This document shows positions 36,399 through 45,347 of a stretch of DNA of 64,000 bases, one piece after another. Positions within the stretch are counted from its first letter, which is position 1. Each line of letters starts with the position of its first letter. Source of the stretch: Winogradskyella eckloniae (GTDB lineage Bacteria; Bacteroidota; Bacteroidia; Flavobacteriales; Flavobacteriaceae). A model generated the notes under the pieces. The model was not told the origin of the DNA. It saw only the letters and a list, made by a program, of their open reading frames with translations, and did not search any database. Where the stretch lies: the NCBI RefSeq assembly GCF_013249045.1, contig NZ_JABRWP010000002.1, positions 186,001 through 250,000 of the forward strand, given 5' to 3'. The translations under genes were made by a program, and so were the position numbers.

Positions 36399-37534
36399 CT
36401 GGTGGCATCTACATTCACATACCATTTTGCAAACAAGCATGTCATTATTGCGATTTTCATTTTTCAACATCACTGAAGAAAAAAGATGAACTCATAAATG
36501 CATTAGCAAAAGAGATGCAGCTTAGAAAAACTGAGTTTAAAAATACAACGGTTGAAACCATTTATTTTGGAGGCGGCACACCTTCATTATTAACCAATGA
36601 GGAGTTGCAATTTTTAATCGATGAGGTTTATAACAACTATCAAGTTTCAGAGGATCCAGAAATCACTTTAGAGGCCAACCCAGATGATTTATCTGTAGAT
36701 AGAATCGTCAAACTATCTAAAAGTAAAATCAATCGTTTATCTATAGGTATTCAATCTTTTTTTGAAGCCGATTTAAAACTGATGAATCGTGCGCACAATG
36801 CAAGCGAAGCAAAAGCCTGTTTAGAGGAAGCTACGAAACATTTTAGTAATATTTCTTTAGATTTAATTTACGGCATTCCAGGCGCATCAAACGCGCAATG
36901 GATTCAAAATATAGAAACAGCTTTACGTTTTGGTGTGCCTCATATTTCTAGTTATGCGCTAACGGTTGAGCCCAAAACAGCATTAGCGTCGTTTATAGAA
37001 AAAGGTGTCATAAAAGATGTAAATGATGAGCAAGCACATGAGCAATTTCATATATTAAAAGAAAAGTTAGAAGCTTCAGGTTTTATGCATTATGAGTTGT
37101 CTAATTTTGGTAAAGATGGTTATTTTAGTAAAAACAATTCGGCATATTGGCAAGGGAAATCTTATATCGGTATTGGACCTTCAGCACATTCTTTTAACGG
37201 AACGCAACGTGGCTGGAATGTGAGGAATAATTCAAAATATATAAAAGCATTAGACCTAAATGAGCTACCCATAGAAATTGAAACGTTAACAAAAACAGAT
37301 CAATATAATGAGTATATAATGACAGGTTTACGAACTATTTGGGGCGTTTCTATTGAAAAGGTAGAAAGCGATTTTGGCTTAGATGATAAAGATTATTTAA
37401 TTGAGCAGGCAGAAGTTTTTATAAATCAACAATTATTGTATATTGAAGATAAGCACATACGTGTCACTAAAAAAGGACAATTTTTATGTGATGGTATTGC
37501 ATCAGAATTATTTAAAATCAACGCGACGTGTTAA
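36335..37534 (+). CDS. hemW: HemW-like radical SAM heme chaperone
   Basis: A 399-residue radical SAM protein of the HemW (formerly HemN-like) family, with Cys32, Cys36 and Cys39 (CKQACHYC) for the 4Fe-4S cluster, GGGTPSLL near 70 and the C-terminal HemN domain. Family members usually begin close to GIYIHIPFCK. Here about 23 residues precede it and include sequence translated from the inserted repeat, so the start may be 36335 or the ATG at 36356. It overlaps the cyclase gene by 7 bp. Confidence 0.9.
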   Translation: MINEPKRMSKNSSLLGKLEGASGGIYIHIPFCKQACHYCDFHFSTSLKKKDELINALAKEMQLRKTEFKNTTVETIYFGGGTPSLLTNEELQFLIDEVYNNYQVSEDPEITLEANPDDLSVDRIVKLSKSKINRLSIGIQSFFEADLKLMNRAHNASEAKACLEEATKHFSNISLDLIYGIPGASNAQWIQNIETALRFGVPHISSYALTVEPKTALASFIEKGVIKDVNDEQAHEQFHILKEKLEASGFMHYELSNFGKDGYFSKNNSAYWQGKSYIGIGPSAHSFNGTQRGWNVRNNSKYIKALDLNELPIEIETLTKTDQYNEYIMTGLRTIWGVSIEKVESDFGLDDKDYLIEQAEVFINQQLLYIEDKHIRVTKKGQFLCDGIASELFKINATC

Positions 37535-38277
37535 CAACCATACAATACAATTCAAGAAAATTAAAGATAGATTTATCTCAACCTTTAGACATTTCCATAG
37601 CTATAAAAAATGGAGTGTCTAATGTAAATGCGTGGTATTTAGGACCTCCTAAAATTGAGCCAGAAGTAATGGATGGCGAAACCATTAGTGTAGAAAAAGG
37701 TGCTGTTGTTAATTTTAATACCATAAATTTTAATCCACATTCTCATGGTACACATACAGAAACCGTAGGTCATATAACAGAGAAAGTCTATTCTATAAAT
37801 AAACATTTAACCCAATTTTTCTTTTTAGCGGAAGTAATTACAGTTGCACCAGAAAAGTTAGGCGATGATTATGTGATTTCTAAAAAGCAATTGCAATTTG
37901 CCTTAGGTAATAAAAAACGCGACGCTGTAGTAATAAGAACAATCCCAAATACAAGGGAAAAATTAACTAAGCAATATTCTCACACCAATCCTACGTACTT
38001 AAAAGTAGAAGCGGCAGAATATTTAAAAACAAAAGGTGTAAAGCATTTACTCATAGATTTGCCAAGTGTAGATAAAGAACAAGACGAAGGCGAATTATTA
38101 GCACATAACGCGTTTTGGAATACGCGTGGGAAATTGAGATTGGACGCAACAATTACAGAATTTATCTATGTGTCTAACAAAATAGATGACGGTTGCTATA
38201 TGCTTAATTTACAGATAGCACCTTTTGAGAACGATGCTAGTCCAAGTAAACCTATATTATATAAAATCATTGCTTAA
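37528..38277 (+). CDS. Cyclase family protein (kynurenine formamidase-like)
   Basis: A 249-residue metal-dependent hydrolase of the cyclase superfamily. NPHSHGTHTETVGHI near residue 70 corresponds to the HxGTHxD metal motif, with Glu in the last place. Known members include kynurenine formamidase and isatin hydrolase; the substrate here is open. The start is a GTG inside the hemW stop region (7-bp overlap), typical of coupled translation. Confidence 0.82.
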   Translation: MLTTIQYNSRKLKIDLSQPLDISIAIKNGVSNVNAWYLGPPKIEPEVMDGETISVEKGAVVNFNTINFNPHSHGTHTETVGHITEKVYSINKHLTQFFFLAEVITVAPEKLGDDYVISKKQLQFALGNKKRDAVVIRTIPNTREKLTKQYSHTNPTYLKVEAAEYLKTKGVKHLLIDLPSVDKEQDEGELLAHNAFWNTRGKLRLDATITEFIYVSNKIDDGCYMLNLQIAPFENDASPSKPILYKIIA

Positions 38278-38287
38278 TCTATTGGTT

Positions 38288-38638
38288 ATGAAAACGTTAT
38301 TGAAATTAGAAGAACTTATGATGTTCGCATTAGGCCTTTATCTTTTTAGCTTATTAGATTTTAATTGGTGGTGGTTTGTAGGTTTGTTGTTAGCGCCAGA
38401 TATAGGCGCCTTAGGTTATTTGGTTAACCCTAAAATTGGAGGTATTGGTTATAATGTTTTTCATCATAAAGGGTTAGCAATATTAATTTATCTTATTGGT
38501 ATATATTATAACTTGGAAGTCTTAAAACTTATAGGTGTTATATTATTTTCGCACGCCTCAATAGACAGAGTATTTGGTTATGGATTTAAGTATTTAGATA
38601 ACTTTAAACGTACACATTTAGAAAAATTAGGCGATTAA
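38288..38638 (+). CDS. DUF4260 membrane protein
   Basis: A small membrane protein of the DUF4260 family, with APDIGALGYLVNPKIGG and the SHASIDRVFGYGFKY ending that mark it. An in-frame start exists at 38225, but that would overlap the cyclase gene by 53 bp; the ATG at 38288 begins MKTLLKLEELMMFALG, the usual family start, giving 116 residues. Function unknown. Confidence 0.82.
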   Translation: MKTLLKLEELMMFALGLYLFSLLDFNWWWFVGLLLAPDIGALGYLVNPKIGGIGYNVFHHKGLAILIYLIGIYYNLEVLKLIGVILFSHASIDRVFGYGFKYLDNFKRTHLEKLGD

Positions 38639-38709
38639 TACAACAATGTTAATATGTGACAATACACAGAGCTCAGTGTCATATAGTAAAGTGAAATAAA
38701 ATTTATTAC

Positions 38710-39330
38710 ATGGAAACTTTCTTTATCATCATCATTAGTATTCTTGTGACTTTGGGTATTGTTACTATCTATAAACAATGGAAAACAAAAAAAGTAACGA
38801 ATGAACAGTCTATTCTAATTTTAGATAAAATTAAGCGTGTGTGTAAATTTGTAACTGTAGAAGGTGATTTTGCAGAAATTTACCATTATGAAGACGTAAA
38901 AGAGAAATTCTTAAAACTTATTTCAAGCCGAAAAAAAGCTTTGGTTGTTATCAATGCTAAAGCGCATGTTGGTTTTGATTTGGGTAAAGTGCAGATGGCT
39001 TCAAACCCTAAAACAAAAACTGTTAGTTTAACTCATTTTCCCCAACCCGAAGTCTTATCAATAGAGAGCAATATTAATTATTACGACAAACAAGATGGTA
39101 TGTTTAATAAGTTTGAAGCTTCAGATTTAACAGATCTTCATACAAAAGCTAAAGCCCATATTATGGAGAAAATACCAGAAAGTGGTTTGTATAATGTGGC
39201 AAAGCAAGAAGCCTTGGAAGCGATTCATCTTATAGAAAATTTAGTCGAAACCATTGGTTGGCGATTAGATTACACAGCATTAAAAATAGAAGATGGTGAA
39301 GACCAAAAACTATTGAAAAAAGAGCATTAG
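38710..39330 (+). CDS. DUF4230 domain protein, membrane-anchored
   Basis: A 206-residue protein with one N-terminal membrane helix (2-20) and a DUF4230 domain (about 45-200: VEGDFAEIYHYED, ALVVINAKAHVGFDLGKV). The domain is widespread in Bacteroidota, with no established function. It lies 17 bp before the MmcQ/YjbR gene. Confidence 0.83.
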   Translation: METFFIIIISILVTLGIVTIYKQWKTKKVTNEQSILILDKIKRVCKFVTVEGDFAEIYHYEDVKEKFLKLISSRKKALVVINAKAHVGFDLGKVQMASNPKTKTVSLTHFPQPEVLSIESNINYYDKQDGMFNKFEASDLTDLHTKAKAHIMEKIPESGLYNVAKQEALEAIHLIENLVETIGWRLDYTALKIEDGEDQKLLKKEH

Positions 39331-39347
39331 TCTACAATACAGCAGTT

Positions 39348-39707
39348 ATGAATATAGAAGACTTTAGAAACTATTGCATGAAAAAAAAGAAAGTAACCGA
39401 GCACTTTCCTTTTGATAATGATACGTTAGTTTTTAAAGTCTGTGATAAAATGTTTGCTTTAGCATCTTTAAAGCGTTGGGAAAACGGTGAAGCCTTTATA
39501 AATTTAAAATGCGACCCAGAATACGCTCAAGAACTCAGAGCTGAGTATCATAGTATAAAACCAGGCTATCATATGCACAAAAAGCTATGGAATAGTGTGT
39601 ATGTGCTAACAGGAGAACTCTCACCAACACTAATTACCGAATTAATCGATCATTCTTATGGCATGGTTATCAGAGGTTTACCTAAAAAGCTCAGAGCGCA
39701 ATTGTAA
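39348..39707 (+). CDS. MmcQ/YjbR family protein
   Basis: A 119-residue protein of the MmcQ/YjbR family (MNIEDFRNYCMKKKKVTEHFPF start; MFALASLKRW; NLKCDPEYAQELR; the HMHKKLWNSV and DHSYGMVIRGLPKKLR segments). The fold is of the CyaY type with a putative DNA-binding face; function in the cell is unknown. It is the last gene before the LytTR-site-rich gap. Confidence 0.87.
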   Translation: MNIEDFRNYCMKKKKVTEHFPFDNDTLVFKVCDKMFALASLKRWENGEAFINLKCDPEYAQELRAEYHSIKPGYHMHKKLWNSVYVLTGELSPTLITELIDHSYGMVIRGLPKKLRAQL

Positions 39708-39745
39708 AATATATTCGCTTATTTTCACTTATGGAAAGAAATTGA

Positions 39746-39814
39746 CCACGCAACACACGAAATGGTCCACTCGTCGAAAAACACAGAAAAGCATGCATGT
39801 AAACTTTAATTTTG
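39746..39814 (+). promoter_or_regulatory. LytTR-like site pair and promoter in the gap before the sensor operon
   Basis: CCACGCAAC (39746-39754) and CCACTCGTC (39767-39775) are 21 bp apart; TAATTTTG (39807-39814) begins 61 and 40 bp after them. It has the same -7 sequence and the same 61-bp spacing as the operon and T9SS-protein promoters. No protein gene starts nearby: the next is at 40281. Confidence 0.55.
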
Positions 39815-39821
39815 TAGTAGT

Positions 39822-40080
39822 TAATTTATTTATCCCTCAAATTAAAAACTAAAACGATGATGTACAATCAATTGAAATTTTAAAATTAAAATGAATTAAA
39901 GAAAATAAGACGTAAAATTCTCACTGATAGGGTTAGAAACGAAAATTGTTAGGTAATGCCTAATACTATTGTGTTGGAATACCATAAGAATTGAATGCGT
40001 TGAATAATGCAATTACCGCTTAAGTTGTTTGTTTTTAATAAACTACTGTAAAAAGATTGCAAGCCTCAACAAATGTAGAA
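39822..40080 (+). ncRNA. Possible small RNA or long leader
   Basis: A transcript from the promoter at 39807 would run through about 260 bp with no coding region. It contains a 5-bp hairpin with TAATG loop (39949-39963) and complementary stretches GGTAATGC (39952-39959) and GCAATTACC (40009-40017). No terminator is evident, so it might simply be read into the 40281 operon. Confidence 0.25.
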
Positions 40081-40085
40081 TTTTA

Positions 40086-40135
40086 CCGTTTATCGACGAT
40101 ATTCTTAAAATATCGATTAGTGAGCTTAAAATATC
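40086..40135 (+). promoter_or_regulatory. 21-bp ladder of LytTR-like half sites
   Basis: CCGTTTATC at 40086, AAAATATC at 40107 and AAAATATC at 40128 follow one another at exactly 21 bp; the latter two sit inside exact copies of CTTAAAATATC (40104-40114, 40125-40135). The first nonamer shares TTTTACCGTT with the site at 40161-40170. Confidence 0.45.
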
Positions 40136-40165
40136 CGTGTAGCCCACGTAAATACAACAATTTTA

Positions 40166-40255
40166 CCGTTCGTCGATAGTAAATTGCCATCCACCTAAAC
40201 TAAAGTACGCTCAAACGAAATCTACTAAGATTATAGAGATTTCTGAATAATTTTG
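40166..40255 (+). promoter_or_regulatory. Promoter of the sensor operon with LytTR-like site pair
   Basis: CCGTTCGTC (40166-40174) and CCATCCACC (40187-40195) are 21 bp apart and begin 82 and 61 bp before TAATTTTG (40248-40255). CCGTTCGTC equals the core of the AlgR box reported for the LytTR regulator of Pseudomonas. No TTTG -33 is seen, as expected for an activator-dependent promoter. The first ATG is 26 bp after the -7 element, so the operon is probably autoregulated by its LytTR product. Confidence 0.7.
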
Positions 40256-40280
40256 ACCTTGATAAATAAACAACGCAATT

Positions 40281-40691
40281 ATGAGTAACTTAAATATTTT
40301 ATTAATTGAAGATGATATGATAGAAGTTATGAAGCTGAATAGAGCAGTTTCATCATTAAAACTTCAGCATAATATTGTAGAAGCAAATAATGGAGAAGAA
40401 GCTTTAAAAGTTTTAGAGCAAAAAGATAAATTACCAGACGTTATTTTATTGGATTTAAATATGCCTAAAATTAACGGTATTGAGTTTTTAAAAATATTAA
40501 AGAGTGACGAACGATTAAAGTATATACCTACCATTATTTTAACAACATCTAGTAATAAAAGAGATTTATTGGCCTGTTTTGAGATAGGAATAGCAGGTTA
40601 TGTATTAAAACCGTTAAAATATGAAGATTATGTTTTTAAAATTGAAAAATTATTGTCATATTGGAGCATCAATGAGTTAATCACGGCATAG
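40281..40691 (+). CDS. Receiver-only response regulator
   Basis: A 136-residue single receiver domain: Glu10-Asp11-Asp12 acidic pocket, phosphoacceptor Asp58 (ILLDLNMPK), Thr in ILTTSS and Lys in VLKPLKYEDY. There is no output domain. In an operon that also encodes an HPt protein and two kinases, it fits as the intermediate phosphate carrier from kinase to HPt. It overlaps the H-NOX gene by one base. Confidence 0.9.
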   Translation: MSNLNILLIEDDMIEVMKLNRAVSSLKLQHNIVEANNGEEALKVLEQKDKLPDVILLDLNMPKINGIEFLKILKSDERLKYIPTIILTTSSNKRDLLACFEIGIAGYVLKPLKYEDYVFKIEKLLSYWSINELITA

Positions 40692-41230
40692 TGAAAGGAA
40701 TAATATTTACAGAATTCTTAGATTTAGTAGAAGAAAAATTTGGTTTAGCCATGGTTGATGAGATCATCAATCAATCAAATTTAGAGTCAAATGGTGTCTA
40801 CACTTCAGTAGGCACTTACGAGTTTTCTGAAATGTTACAATTAATATCGCATCTTAGTGAAAACACCAGTATTTCTGTAGATGATTTATTGTTGGTGTAT
40901 TCAGAACACTTATTTAAAGCCTTAATAAAATCTCATCCTAATTTAGTGGAGCACTACAAAGACCCATTAAATTTATTGGCTTCAATAGAAAATCATATTC
41001 ATATAGAAGTTCAAAAAATTTACCCAGAAGCACAATTACCAACATTTGTTTTAGAAGAAAAAACTAACGACAAATTGGTTATGGTATACAAATCCGAAAA
41101 GGCCTTGTATATGTTAGGCAAAGGGTTAATGTTAGAAACCTTTAAACTCTTTAAAACACCAGTAGATATAAAGTTTGAAAAACTGAATGATGCAGGTAGT
41201 GAAGTAAGATTCTTTATAGAAAAGATATAA
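40691..41230 (+). CDS. H-NOX heme nitric-oxide-binding sensor protein
   Basis: A 179-residue single H-NOX (HNOB) domain, the usual length. MKGIIFTEFLDLVEEKFGL, then GTYEFSEMLQL and the IHIEVQKIYPEAQLP segment match the family; His104 in HIHIEV is the expected proximal heme ligand. The heme-propionate motif YxSxR reads Tyr133-Lys-Ser135-Glu-Lys137, so the arginine is replaced by lysine. H-NOX proteins bind NO through heme and commonly control an adjacent histidine kinase, here the next gene. GTG start, one-base overlap on each side. Confidence 0.88.
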   Translation: MKGIIFTEFLDLVEEKFGLAMVDEIINQSNLESNGVYTSVGTYEFSEMLQLISHLSENTSISVDDLLLVYSEHLFKALIKSHPNLVEHYKDPLNLLASIENHIHIEVQKIYPEAQLPTFVLEEKTNDKLVMVYKSEKALYMLGKGLMLETFKLFKTPVDIKFEKLNDAGSEVRFFIEKI

Positions 41231-42831
41231 TGAAACAAACCCTTAAGGACGAAATAGAAATCTACAAAAGAGCCTTAAAAAGGGAAAAAGCTGCTAGAAA
41301 AGCTGCCGAAGAAATTCTAGAGCAAAAATCTACAGAGTTATTTGATATAACTCAAGAGTTAAAAAAAGCAAATTCTAAACTTCAAAAAACAGTTAAAGAA
41401 CAGAATACAGAACTGCAAGGTGTATTCGAAAATATTATTGACGCCTATATTGTAATGGATTTATGGGGCAACGTTCTAAAAATGAACGAAGCCGCTATTA
41501 GTCTTTTGGGTTATAATCACAGTAACAACGATTTTAATTTATTTGCAATTGCAGATAAAGACGAAATAGATAATGTCATGAGTACCTTTGAAGTGCTAAT
41601 GTCAGAAGGTTCGGTTACAGATTTTAAAGTAAAATTAAACACAAAATCCGGAAAACAAATCATAGCTCAAGTCAATGCAAGTGTCATTTTAGACGAAAAC
41701 AATAAAGCAATTGCAGCGCAAGGTATAATTAGAGATGTCACTTATGAAAATAAGTACAGACAAGCCATAGAAGCAGAAAAGCAAAAATACAGCCGTATTA
41801 TAGCAAACATGCATTTAGGTTTGGTTGAGTTAGATAAGGACGAAAAAATAATGATGGCCAACCAAAGCTTTTGTAAGATGACAGGTTTTACAGAAGAAGA
41901 ATTAATTGGTATTGTCGCAAAAGAAATATTACCAGCAGAAGAAGACAAGGACTTAGTTCACGAAAAAACAATAGAACGAAAAAGTGGTAAAAGTAACGCG
42001 TATGAAGCGCGCGTTAAAATGAAAAATGGCGACTTAAGATATTGGTTAATTAGTGGTGCACCTAATTACGATTTAAACGGCAACATTATTGGATCTATAG
42101 GTATAAGCTTTGATATCACAGATTTAAAAAATCTTCAACTTCAAAAAGAAGGGTTGTTAAAAACTTTAGAAACCAGAAACAATGAGTTGCATGAGTACGC
42201 ACATATTGTATCACACGATTTAAAATCACCTTTAAGAAGTATCAACGCATTAGTAAGTTGGCTAAAAGAAGATAATAAGTCTATTTTAGATGAGGTTAGT
42301 ATGCAAAATTTTGCACACATAGAAACGACCTTAGAAAAAATGGAGCAACTCATCACAGATATTTTAGCCTACTCTAGCGCTGGCTCTGAAGATAAAGAAA
42401 AGGCAGATGTAGACTTAGATGTCTTAGTCAATGATTTGGTTAAAATTTTATACGTGCCAGAACATGTTGAGGTTGTAATACCACATAAATTACCAGTAGT
42501 AAAGGGAGATCAAACAAAGTTGCAGCAACTCTTTCAAAATCTTATCAGTAATGCCGTAAAATTTATAGATAAGCCAGAAGGACTTATACGTATAAAAGTT
42601 AAAGAATTACCTAGTTATTATGAATTTTCGGTTTCAGATAATGGCATCGGAATTGATAAAAAATATCACGATAAAATATTTAAGATTTTTCACTCATTAA
42701 AGAAAAGTAAAGACTCAACAGGCATCGGTTTATCAATAGTTAAAAAAATTGTTGATCTCCATGAAGGGGAAATATGGTTAGATAGCCAAGTTGATTTAGG
42801 TACTACATTTTACTTCACAATAAAAAAATAG
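41230..42831 (+). CDS. PAS-domain histidine kinase, probable H-NOX partner
   Basis: A 533-residue cytoplasmic kinase with no membrane helix. Order: N-terminal coiled coil (1-60), two PAS domains (about 62-178 and 188-308), HisKA with His329 (AHIVSHDLKSPLRS), HATPase_c with DNGIGID and STGIGLSIVKK. No fused receiver. Its start overlaps the H-NOX stop (TAATGA), which suggests that the H-NOX protein acts on this kinase. The catalytic half is close to that of the second kinase at 43967, so they are probable paralogues. Confidence 0.9.
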   Translation: MKQTLKDEIEIYKRALKREKAARKAAEEILEQKSTELFDITQELKKANSKLQKTVKEQNTELQGVFENIIDAYIVMDLWGNVLKMNEAAISLLGYNHSNNDFNLFAIADKDEIDNVMSTFEVLMSEGSVTDFKVKLNTKSGKQIIAQVNASVILDENNKAIAAQGIIRDVTYENKYRQAIEAEKQKYSRIIANMHLGLVELDKDEKIMMANQSFCKMTGFTEEELIGIVAKEILPAEEDKDLVHEKTIERKSGKSNAYEARVKMKNGDLRYWLISGAPNYDLNGNIIGSIGISFDITDLKNLQLQKEGLLKTLETRNNELHEYAHIVSHDLKSPLRSINALVSWLKEDNKSILDEVSMQNFAHIETTLEKMEQLITDILAYSSAGSEDKEKADVDLDVLVNDLVKILYVPEHVEVVIPHKLPVVKGDQTKLQQLFQNLISNAVKFIDKPEGLIRIKVKELPSYYEFSVSDNGIGIDKKYHDKIFKIFHSLKKSKDSTGIGLSIVKKIVDLHEGEIWLDSQVDLGTTFYFTIKK

Positions 42832-42833
42832 CT

Positions 42834-43967
42834 ATGAAAACAGTTCAATTAATTAAGCGCAAAAATGAAAATTGGAAGTACTTATCTAAAAAAATGAACT
42901 TAAAAGAACCGTTAATATTAGTTTTTGGAAATCGTTATCTGCTAGAAGAAGAAAATGTATATACAGATTTAAAGGCAAAGTTTCCAGATGCTCATATTGT
43001 ATTTGGTTCTACTAGTGGAGATATTACCGCTTATTTTGTAACTGATGATAGCATGGTTGCCACTGCAATTGAATTTGAAAAAACGAAATTTGAGATAAAA
43101 ACGAGTAATGTTATCAATTCAGATTTAGACAGTTTTGTTACAGGCAAAAATTTAATAAATCAGTTTACAAAGGAAGGCTTAAAACATGTTTTTGTCATTT
43201 CAGAAGGCAGTTTTATAAACGGAAGTGAACTAACCAAAGGAATGAATGCTGCGGCCGAAAATAAAGTGTTAATAACAGGAGGTCTTTGTGGTGATGCAGC
43301 ACGTTTTGAGAAAACATTAGCCGCTTACAATGAGAATCCAAAACAAGGTGAAATTGTGGCCATTGGGTTTTATGGAGCAACTTTTGAAGCCTCTTTTGCC
43401 ATATATGGTGGTTGGTCGCCTTTTGGACCAGAACGTGTGGTTACCAAATCAAAATCAAATGTTTTGTATGAGCTCGACGGGCAACCAGCACTAGACTTAT
43501 ATAAAAAGTATTTAGGAGACAAATCTAAAGAGTTACCAAGCGCAGCATTATTGTATCCATTAAATGTAAAATCAGAAGAAGAAAAACAGTCTTTTGTACG
43601 TACAATTTTAAACATTGAAGAAGATACAAATGCCATGATCTTGGCTGGAGATATACCAGAAAATTCCAAGGTTCAATTAATGATGACCAACATTGATAAT
43701 ATTGCCAATGCATCAGAATTAGCAGCGACTCAAGCCTCAGAAAAAAGAAAAAACAAACCGCAATTGGCTATTTTAGTGAGTTGTATTGGTCGTAAACTTG
43801 TATTAGATCAGCGCATAGAAGAAGAAATAGAAGAAGTGGTGTCTGTTGTAGGCGATGATGTGGTGATATGTGGATTGTATTCTTACGGTGAAATAGCACC
43901 ATTTAATACAGAGATCAATTGCCAGTTGCATAACCAAACCATGACAATAACCTTAATTAGCGAATAA
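42834..43967 (+). CDS. FIST domain protein (NosP-like sensor)
   Basis: A 377-residue protein with FIST N-terminal (about 25-215: VFGSTSGDITAYF, VITGGLCGDAARFE) and FIST C-terminal (about 220-375: ALDLYKKYLG, YSYGEIAPF, HNQTMTITLI) domains. FIST proteins include NosP, a heme NO sensor usually coded beside a histidine kinase. Here a kinase gene follows with a one-base overlap. Heme binding cannot be confirmed from sequence; other FIST proteins may bind small molecules such as amino acids. Confidence 0.88.
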   Translation: MKTVQLIKRKNENWKYLSKKMNLKEPLILVFGNRYLLEEENVYTDLKAKFPDAHIVFGSTSGDITAYFVTDDSMVATAIEFEKTKFEIKTSNVINSDLDSFVTGKNLINQFTKEGLKHVFVISEGSFINGSELTKGMNAAAENKVLITGGLCGDAARFEKTLAAYNENPKQGEIVAIGFYGATFEASFAIYGGWSPFGPERVVTKSKSNVLYELDGQPALDLYKKYLGDKSKELPSAALLYPLNVKSEEEKQSFVRTILNIEEDTNAMILAGDIPENSKVQLMMTNIDNIANASELAATQASEKRKNKPQLAILVSCIGRKLVLDQRIEEEIEEVVSVVGDDVVICGLYSYGEIAPFNTEINCQLHNQTMTITLISE

Positions 43968-45019
43968 TGTCTTCATTATTAAAACGACAAATAAAAAAAT
44001 TTTTAAGCAAAGATATCGCCGAAAGTAAGTTATTGGTAGATTTTTTAGATGCTGTGAAGCGCTCATATACTAATTTTGAAGATCAGTATAAAATGCAACA
44101 ACGAGCAATGTCTATTAGTTCTGAAGAATTATTTGCCGCAAATAAGCAACTAAGAGAAGAAGCCGATTCTCAGAAGAAAATTATAGATAAACTAAGACGA
44201 GTAGTTGACACCATAACAGATTCTAATTCTAAAGATGGTAATGCCTTAACTCTAGAAAAAGATTTAGATGAATTAAAACTTATTGAGTTAATTGACAACC
44301 AAACTAAGGAGATAGTAAAAATTAATAAACAACGCGAAACACTTTTATCAGAATTAGAGCATCAAAACCAGGAGTTAAGTGATTATGCACATATGGTTTC
44401 ACATGATTTAAAGTCGCCTCTACGCAGTATTGAAACCTTAACAACATGGCTAAGTGAAGACTATAGAGGTTCATTTGATGATAATGGCAATAAAACACTA
44501 AATCTCATAAAGTCTAATGTCGAAAAAATGGATGGCCTCATTACAGGCATCCTAGAATATTCAACAATAGGCAAAAACAATATAGAATTTTACGATGTTG
44601 ATTTAAATAACTTGCTAGACAATATTTTAACGATTATCCATATACCAGATCATATCACTGTGAAGCGGTCAGAATTACCAACCGTTTCTGGAGATAAATA
44701 CAGATTGCAACAGTTGTTTCAAAATTTAATAGGAAATGGTATTAAATATAATGACAAAGAAGAAGGTCGCATAGAAATAGGTGTAACCGAAAAGGATGAG
44801 AATTGGGAGTTTTATATAAAGGATAATGGTGTCGGTATAGAAGAGGTTTATTTTGAAAAAATATTTAAAACCTTTGAAAAACTCGAAAACACAGTAGATT
44901 CTACAGGAATTGGACTTTCAATTGTAAAAAAAATAGTTGATCTATATGGTGGAAAAATCTGGTTAACTTCAAAAGTTAATGAAGGAACCACCTTTTACTT
45001 TACCCTAAAAAAGCAATAA
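43967..45019 (+). CDS. Cytoplasmic histidine kinase, probable FIST partner
   Basis: A 350-residue kinase without membrane helices. The N-terminal region (about 1-130) is helical and coiled (SSEELFAANKQLREEADSQKK), a type often seen in kinases paired with FIST proteins. HisKA has His146 (AHMVSHDLKSPLRS) and HATPase_c has DNGVGIE and STGIGLSIVKK. It lacks a receiver. It is separated from the HPt gene by one base. Confidence 0.9.
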   Translation: MSSLLKRQIKKFLSKDIAESKLLVDFLDAVKRSYTNFEDQYKMQQRAMSISSEELFAANKQLREEADSQKKIIDKLRRVVDTITDSNSKDGNALTLEKDLDELKLIELIDNQTKEIVKINKQRETLLSELEHQNQELSDYAHMVSHDLKSPLRSIETLTTWLSEDYRGSFDDNGNKTLNLIKSNVEKMDGLITGILEYSTIGKNNIEFYDVDLNNLLDNILTIIHIPDHITVKRSELPTVSGDKYRLQQLFQNLIGNGIKYNDKEEGRIEIGVTEKDENWEFYIKDNGVGIEEVYFEKIFKTFEKLENTVDSTGIGLSIVKKIVDLYGGKIWLTSKVNEGTTFYFTLKKQ

Positions 45020-45020
45020 A

Positions 45021-45338
45021 ATGGAACAACCTAATTTATCATATATACACAGCATGTCTGGTGGAGACGAAGCTTTTGAAAAGCAGTTAATAAGCATTAT
45101 AAAAGCAGAATTCCCAGAGGAGAAAAGCGTATATTTTAAAAACATGGCAGAAAAGAACAATAAACTTTCTGCAGATAACGTTCATAAACTTAAGCATAAA
45201 ATTAGTATTTTAGGCCTTGAGAAAAGTTATGATGTAGCCGTAGCATTTGAAAATAATTTAATAGAAGGCAGTACAGAACTGCAAGAAGAATTTGAAATGA
45301 TATTGCAAACTATGACCAACTTTTTAGAACAGTTATAA
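45021..45338 (+). CDS. HPt phosphotransfer protein
   Basis: A 105-residue helical protein with the HPt motif VHKLKHKISILGL; His55 is the likely phosphate carrier (compare AHxLKGSSxxLG). It would relay phosphate between the receiver protein (40281) and the LytTR regulator (45348), and perhaps to the receiver-GT2 protein at 62372. The gene lies between the second kinase and the LytTR gene, gaps 1 and 9 bp. Confidence 0.85.
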   Translation: MEQPNLSYIHSMSGGDEAFEKQLISIIKAEFPEEKSVYFKNMAEKNNKLSADNVHKLKHKISILGLEKSYDVAVAFENNLIEGSTELQEEFEMILQTMTNFLEQL

Positions 45339-45347
45339 AAAACATGT

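Noticed and set aside
39658-39852. A 64-codon open frame after the MmcQ/YjbR gene
   Set aside because: It starts within that gene in another frame and runs through the LytTR-like sites and -7 element at 39746-39814.
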